From NCBI GenBank assembly GCA_035455265.1, contig DATIFK010000241.1, positions 1-9,853 on the forward strand: a DNA stretch of 9,853 nt. The letters run 5' to 3'. The translations under genes and the position numbers were made by a program. Of the stretch, positions 6,277 through 9,853 are shown one piece after another. Under the pieces are notes generated by a model. It saw only the letters and a program-made list of their open reading frames with translations, was not told the origin of the DNA and searched no databases. The DNA comes from MGOM01 sp035455265 (GTDB lineage: Bacteria; Chloroflexota; Anaerolineae; Anaerolineales; E44-bin32). Every line of letters starts with the position of its first letter. The stretch's first letter is position 1.

Positions 6277-6603
6277 CTACCTGGTGAAACCCTCCTTCGC
6301 GCCGAAGTAGGCGCTGAACCAGAACGACAGGTTCCATAGAAACAGGATGATCGTCACCAGGAGCCAATTGGTGGGACCCAGGCCAAGTGGATTCTCCGTG
6401 ACAGCGGCGAGAATCCCGAGGACCAGGGCCACGATGCCCAGAAGGTTCGCAATGATTGCCATTTGGGCATGTAGTCGCGGACCGAATCCGAAGAGCGAAA
6501 ACTTCGTATCTTGCGGAATCTCTCCCATCGGGAAGGGTCCTCCCTGCGGCCGTAGCATGGGCACGTTCCGGATGATTCGATACTCCGCCCGTTTCACTGG
6601 CAT
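6277..6603 (-). CDS. Small two-TM membrane protein, function unknown
   Basis: A 108-residue protein on the opposite strand to its neighbours. The N-terminal 45 residues are polar, with MPVKRAEYRIIRNVPMLRPQ at the start and a GGPFPMGEIP stretch. Two strong hydrophobic helices follow, at about 47-68 (IANLLGIVALVLGILAAV) and 80-100 (WLLVTIILFLWNLSFWFSAY), and a short basic tail KEGFTR. The amino acid pattern is that of a real membrane protein, not a shadow. The frame is open upstream to 6921, but that part overlaps the M28 gene and looks unnatural, so the ATG at 6603-6601 is preferred. No good ribosome site precedes it; GGAG lies 17 nt away. I do not recognise a family. The protein is transcribed divergently from the M28 gene. 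Confidence 0.62.
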   Translation of the reverse strand: MPVKRAEYRIIRNVPMLRPQGGPFPMGEIPQDTKFSLFGFGPRLHAQMAIIANLLGIVALVLGILAAVTENPLGLGPTNWLLVTIILFLWNLSFWFSAYFGAKEGFTR

Positions 6604-6687
6604 GTCAATGCCGAACGACTCCGCTATGCCAGACCGGAGGCTAATGCCTACTTCGATCCCGGCGGCAAGCCGGGACTGACCGAGCAC

Positions 6688-6738
6688 GACCTGGCTCGTC
6701 AACTTCGACTGGAAATGACGTTGACGACGAGCCAGGTC
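6688..6738 (+). promoter_or_regulatory. Strong stem-loop upstream of the M28 peptidase gene
   Basis: GACCTGGCTCGTC (6688-6700) and GACGAGCCAGGTC (6726-6738) are perfectly complementary over 13 bp, with a 25-nt loop. The left arm continues AAC and the loop ends GTTGAC, so an alternative, slightly shifted pairing extends the stem with a 3-nt bulge. It ends about 12 nt before the AGGAG ribosome site of the M28 gene and lies between divergent genes. It may be an mRNA leader structure or a two-half operator. There is no T-run, so it is not a clear terminator. Confidence 0.7.
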
Positions 6739-6749
6739 ATTCACGCGAG

Positions 6750-6756
6750 AGGAGAG
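6750..6756 (+). promoter_or_regulatory. Ribosome binding site deciding the M28 start
   Basis: AGGAGAG lies 6 nt before ATG 6763. The earlier in-frame ATG at 6715 sits in the loop of the stem-loop and has no good ribosome site. Confidence 0.7.
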
Positions 6757-6762
6757 TCGCTC

Positions 6763-8025
6763 ATGCAGGAAACGATCACCGGAGATGACGCGCACTACGC
6801 CTATGACATCGTCAAGACGATCTGCGATGAGGTGGGCCCCGGTGTGCCCGGAAGCTCCCAGGAGCGCGAACGGGCGGCGGTCATCCAGAGGGAGTTGGAG
6901 TCGCACTTGGGCTCTGGACAAGTCGTCATGGAGGAGTTCACCCTGGCGCCGGGCGCCAGCTTGAGTTCCTATCCCATCAGCGGATGGTTCATGCTCCTCG
7001 CCGCGTTGCTGAATGTCACCATAGGGCGCTTCGCGGGAGTCTCCCCTCTGGTGACTTCCGCCGCCGCCCTGGCGTTTTCCATCGCATCGCCCCTGCTGTT
7101 CATCCTGGAATTCATCTTTGGCTTTGAGTTCATCGACCCGCTGTTCAAGAAGCAGCAGTCCGTGAATGTGATCGGGACGCTCCGCAAGCCCGGAGCGAAG
7201 AACGTGAAGCGACTACTGATGTTGAGCGGTCACCATGACAGCGCTCCGGAAAACACCTGGCTCCGTCTCCTTGGGTACGGCATGTTTGTCCTATCCGCGA
7301 CGTTCTCCATCGGACTCATCGTCATGGCGGCGATGAGTGCAATCCAGCTGACCGGCGTCATCTCCGGAAACGCCGACATCGTTCGCGCAGGAACGCTGGG
7401 ATGGGTCCTGCTGGCCTACCCGATCGCGCCTTCCGTTGGCTTTGCCTTGCTCTTCACCAGGAGAGGGAAGGATGGAGGGACCGTGCCGGGCGCGGCCGAC
7501 AACCTCTCCGCCAGCGCTCTGGCCGTGGCGATGTGCCGCTTCCTGGTCCAGCACCCTACCTACATTCCGGAGAACACAGAGATCCGCTTCATATCCTTCG
7601 GCAGCGAAGAAGCAGGGCTTCGGGGTTCGCGGCGTTACGTGGAGAGACACCTGGACGAGCTGAGACGCCTGGACGCACGGCTCCTCAATTTCGAGACGGT
7701 CGTCCATCCTGAGATCACCGTCCTCAGTTCGGACGTGAATGGCACCGTGAAGAACTCGCCTGAGATGGTGCAGAGTGCGGTCGCCGCAGCACAGCGCGCC
7801 GGGGTCGCCTTCAAGGTCAGGGCCGCCACCATCGGGGTCGGGACGGACGCGGCTCCTTTCAATCGCGCCGGCCTCAAGGCGACTACCCTTCTTCCCTTTC
7901 ACGTGCCGCAACAGTTGGTGGCTTTCTACCACCAGCGGCGGGATACGCCGGACGTGCTGACCATCCAGCCGCTGATGAATGTGCTGAAGCTCGCCCTTGA
8001 GTGGATACGCACGGGCGGGCAGTAG
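6763..8025 (+). CDS. M28 family zinc metallopeptidase with four membrane segments
   Basis: A 420-residue di-zinc aminopeptidase-type protein (MEROPS M28). Expected metal ligands can be placed in order: His157 and Asp159 in GHHDS, bridging Asp246 in GAADNLSASA, catalytic Glu282 and ligand Glu283 in SEEAGLRGS, Glu311 in NFETV, and His390 in YHQRRDTPD. Two hydrophobic segments (about 73-89 and 95-124) precede the first ligand. Two more (about 169-198 and 209-232) lie between Asp159 and Asp246, where soluble members have only about a dozen residues. Both halves of the active site should therefore be on the same membrane face. There is no cleavable signal peptide. The likely role is removal of N-terminal residues from peptides near the membrane; the substrate is unknown. 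The aminotransferase gene follows by 32 nt, suggesting one transcript. The alternative start ATG 6715 would add 16 residues. Confidence 0.9.
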   Translation: MQETITGDDAHYAYDIVKTICDEVGPGVPGSSQERERAAVIQRELESHLGSGQVVMEEFTLAPGASLSSYPISGWFMLLAALLNVTIGRFAGVSPLVTSAAALAFSIASPLLFILEFIFGFEFIDPLFKKQQSVNVIGTLRKPGAKNVKRLLMLSGHHDSAPENTWLRLLGYGMFVLSATFSIGLIVMAAMSAIQLTGVISGNADIVRAGTLGWVLLAYPIAPSVGFALLFTRRGKDGGTVPGAADNLSASALAVAMCRFLVQHPTYIPENTEIRFISFGSEEAGLRGSRRYVERHLDELRRLDARLLNFETVVHPEITVLSSDVNGTVKNSPEMVQSAVAAAQRAGVAFKVRAATIGVGTDAAPFNRAGLKATTLLPFHVPQQLVAFYHQRRDTPDVLTIQPLMNVLKLALEWIRTGGQ

Positions 8026-8045
8026 ACGGACGACGATCCGCCCCT

Positions 8046-8052
8046 GAGGAGG
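8046..8052 (+). promoter_or_regulatory. Ribosome binding site that fixes a GTG start
   Basis: GAGGAGG lies 5 nt before GTG 8058. The frame is open upstream to 8001, but that stretch overlaps the end of the M28 gene and does not resemble the family N-terminus. Confidence 0.75.
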
Positions 8053-8057
8053 TTGCC

Positions 8058-9440
8058 GTGATTGGTCAAGACAGAGCCGCAGAGATTCTCAACACCTACC
8101 GCGCCGAGATCGCGGCCCGGAGCCCGAAGTCGCTGGCGATGTGGCAGCAGAACCGATCGGTTATGCCGGCGGGCGTCGGGTCCGTCTTCCGGCTGGCGGA
8201 TCCCTTCCCGATGGTGATCCGGCGGGCGAAAGGCTCCAGGATCTGGGACGGGGACGACCGCGAGTACCTGGACTGTATGCTCGGCTTCTCGGTCATGATC
8301 CTGGGCAACGCCCCGGAGGAGGTCGAAGCAGCCCTCCGCGAGGCGCTGCCGCACGGTACCCACTACGGACAATGCCATGAGCATGAGTACGCGTTCGCCA
8401 AGCTCTTCTGCGACATGGTGCCCGGCGTCGAACGGGTCAGCTTCTGCAACTCGGGAACCGAGGCCACTCTGTACGCCTTGCGCCTGGCGCGCGCCACGAC
8501 CGGACGCCCACTGATCGCCAAGTTCGAAGGGGGATACCACGGTACCCATGACTTCCTGGCCGTCAGCTTCGGACGGTCGGGCGGCGGTCCCGAAGGGCTC
8601 GGGCCGGTCGAGGACCCAAGAGCAATCCCGGAGAGCCCGGGCATGGTCGAAGGGGCGTGGAGGGACACGATCGTATTGCCCTTCAACCACCCGGCAGCCT
8701 TCGACAAGATCCGACGCCATGCTGACCGACTGGCCGGCGTGATCATCGAGCCCGTCCAGGGTGCGGCAGGCGCAATCCCAGGGGACCTGGAGTTCCTGGT
8801 GGAGCTGCGCCGGGTCACGCAAGAAGTCGGGGCGTTCCTGATCTTCGACGAGGTCATCACCGGCTTCCGGCTGGCGGCGGGAGGAGCGCACGAGTTCTAT
8901 GGTGTGATCCCGGACGTCAGCACCTACGGCAAGGTCGCCGGCGGCGGACTTCCCTTTGGCGCCGTTGGTGGAACCGCTGAGGCGATGCGTTGGATGGAGT
9001 ACGACGTCAACCTGTCGAAGTCGATCCTGGTCGCAGGCACCTTCAATGGAAACCCGATGGTCACCGCCGCCGGCACGGCCGTTCTTCGGCGTCTGAAGGA
9101 GGAGCCGCAGATCTACTCACGGCTGAATGCCATGGGGGAGCGCGTCCGGAGTGAGCTCAACCGGTTCGCAGCGGAGGGCGGCTATCCGGCGGTCGCCACC
9201 GGCGCCGCATCCATCTTCGCGCTGCACACGGTGCGCGGCCCGGTGAGGAGCATCCGAGACCTGCAGGGCGGGAACCATGCCGCCAGCAGCGGCCTGGGCC
9301 TGCTGTACCGGAAGAACGGGCTCCACTTGACGCCCAGCCATGCCTTCCTCAGCGCCGCTCACACCGATGATGACATCACCCGGCTGATCGAGATCTACAG
9401 GTCAGCGATGGAGGAGCTGAGGGCACAGGGCGTGTGGTAG
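8058..9440 (+). CDS. Class III PLP aminotransferase, glutamate-1-semialdehyde aminomutase-like
   Basis: A 460-residue cytoplasmic PLP enzyme. The phosphate-binding SGTEA (132-136), the GYHG aromatic stacking motif (159-162), IFDEV with Asp264 for the pyridine nitrogen, and Lys292 in TYGKVAGGGLPFG for the Schiff base are all present, as is AGTFNGNP (326-333). The layout follows HemL (which isomerises glutamate-1-semialdehyde to 5-aminolevulinate) and related class III enzymes. No other tetrapyrrole gene is in the window and the protein is somewhat longer than typical HemL (about 430 residues), so a different amino donor or aminomutase substrate is quite possible; no hem symbol is assigned. The start is GTG 8058. 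It follows the M28 gene by 32 nt, and a hairpin-rich gap comes after it. Confidence 0.9.
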   Translation: MIGQDRAAEILNTYRAEIAARSPKSLAMWQQNRSVMPAGVGSVFRLADPFPMVIRRAKGSRIWDGDDREYLDCMLGFSVMILGNAPEEVEAALREALPHGTHYGQCHEHEYAFAKLFCDMVPGVERVSFCNSGTEATLYALRLARATTGRPLIAKFEGGYHGTHDFLAVSFGRSGGGPEGLGPVEDPRAIPESPGMVEGAWRDTIVLPFNHPAAFDKIRRHADRLAGVIIEPVQGAAGAIPGDLEFLVELRRVTQEVGAFLIFDEVITGFRLAAGGAHEFYGVIPDVSTYGKVAGGGLPFGAVGGTAEAMRWMEYDVNLSKSILVAGTFNGNPMVTAAGTAVLRRLKEEPQIYSRLNAMGERVRSELNRFAAEGGYPAVATGAASIFALHTVRGPVRSIRDLQGGNHAASSGLGLLYRKNGLHLTPSHAFLSAAHTDDDITRLIEIYRSAMEELRAQGVW

Positions 9441-9494
9441 GGCTGGGCGCGCCAGGCCACCAGGCGAGAGGGCCCATCCACAACTAGCGCGGGA

Positions 9495-9629
9495 TCGGAT
9501 AGCGCATAGGGGGGCCGTGCAGACCGGCCATCATCCGACACCTCTGTGTCAGGTTGTGTCGCCTGCAAGGCGACGAGGCGTACTCTTGGCGGAGTCTGCC
9601 GGGGCATGGCTGGGCCGTTGTGCCATGCC
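9495..9629 (+). ncRNA. Candidate structured leader RNA (unassigned)
   Basis: The 224-nt gap before the last gene is dense in perfect short stems: TCGGAT 9495-9500 with ATCCGA 9533-9538; GGCCG 9513-9517 with CGGCC 9525-9529; GACAC 9537-9541 with GTGTC 9546-9550 (competing with the first stem); GTCGCCT 9558-9564 with AGGCGAC 9568-9574; ACTC 9582-9585 with GAGT 9592-9595; and GGCATGGC 9603-9610 with GCCATGCC 9622-9629. I do not recognise a known riboswitch consensus. GC-rich sequence forms some stems by chance, so this is a candidate only. Confidence 0.35.
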
Positions 9630-9652
9630 GCGTACTGTGCGCGATAGGCATC

Positions 9653-9658
9653 GGAGGG
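9653..9658 (+). promoter_or_regulatory. Ribosome binding site of the truncated last gene
   Basis: GGAGGG lies 6 nt before ATG 9665, a strong site that supports a real gene starting near the window edge. Confidence 0.7.
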
Positions 9659-9664
9659 AAGCGG

Positions 9665-9853
9665 ATGGCGGAGGAAAGACACGCTGGAGAGGCGACCCGG
9701 ACCATACCTGCCCGGAGCGGATGGATCCGCGAATGGCAGCGCTGGACGCCCTATGCGGCGGTGGCGTGGTCACTCTTCTACGCCGCAATGGGGGGCTACT
9801 GGGCGGTGAGTGGGCGCGGCTTTCCCTACGCGCCCGAACTCGTCTCCGACGTC
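9665..9853 (+). CDS. Membrane protein, 5' part only (63 codons in window)
   Basis: The gene starts at ATG 9665 and runs off the window without a stop. The first 30 or so residues are polar and basic (MAEERHAGEATRTIPARSGW...). One hydrophobic helix follows at about residues 33-50 (AAVAWSLFYAAMGGYWAV), with a loop SGRGFPYAPELVSD. The WxLxYxxxGxYW helix followed by a GxGFP loop resembles multi-helix membrane proteins of unknown function such as the DUF3995 type, but too little is present to assign a family. A strong GGAGGG site supports the start. The hairpin-rich leader lies directly upstream. Confidence 0.7.
   Translation, partial: MAEERHAGEATRTIPARSGWIREWQRWTPYAAVAWSLFYAAMGGYWAVSGRGFPYAPELVSDV

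Noticed and set aside
6604..6921. N-terminal extension of the minus-strand two-TM protein
   Set aside because: It overlaps the start of the M28 gene on the opposite strand and its translation has no hydrophobic or domain pattern; the protein-like part begins at the ATG 6603.
9441..9494. Intrinsic terminator after the aminotransferase gene
   Set aside because: A bulged GC-rich palindrome is visible near 9443-9455, but there is no T-run after it.

Overview
This is a gene-dense, GC-rich bacterial window (roughly 60-65% G+C by eye). Almost every gene is on the + strand, with strong GGAGG-type ribosome sites and some TTG or GTG starts. The taxon cannot be fixed from the sequence. The mix of paralogue-rich soil-type families (serine hydrolase with C-terminal membrane segments, DUF998, membrane M28 peptidase, class III aminotransferase) and a TCAGT-type heptamer array would fit a soil or environmental bacterium such as a Chloroflexota-, Gemmatimonadota- or Actinomycetota-like lineage. 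That is inference only.

Layout: (1) 1-831 holds no confident gene. It contains a heptamer array (158-241) with inverted heptamers after it (261-295). The whole block is bracketed by a perfect 23-bp direct repeat (132-154 and 301-323) which, read on the minus strand, is a Shine-Dalgarno plus ATG-GGA-TTT-GCC. A weak minus-strand ORF ends exactly at the second copy. (2) 832-1683 encodes an alpha/beta hydrolase of the proline-iminopeptidase type. (3) 1785-6223 is a four-gene + strand run: a class C beta-lactamase/PBP-like serine hydrolase with a membrane tail (TTG start), a stand-alone E2/CAT-fold acyltransferase overlapping it by ATGA, an MFS drug/H+ antiporter-like transporter, and a DUF998 membrane protein. 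(4) A small minus-strand two-TM protein lies at 6277-6603. (5) 6763-9440 encodes a membrane-embedded M28 metallopeptidase preceded by a strong hairpin, then a glutamate-1-semialdehyde-aminomutase-like class III aminotransferase. (6) A hairpin-rich 220-nt leader precedes a membrane-protein gene cut by the window end.

The genes do not form a pathway I recognise. The central group (lactamase-fold hydrolase, CAT-fold acyltransferase, drug-type exporter) could act together on an amide, ester or lactam compound, but this rests on family and adjacency only. The most unusual items are the array with its duplicated gene start, the two-TM hairpin inserted inside the M28 metal-binding core, the hairpin upstream of the M28 gene, and the structured leader near the right edge. 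I did not find clear evidence for a wholly new biological system.
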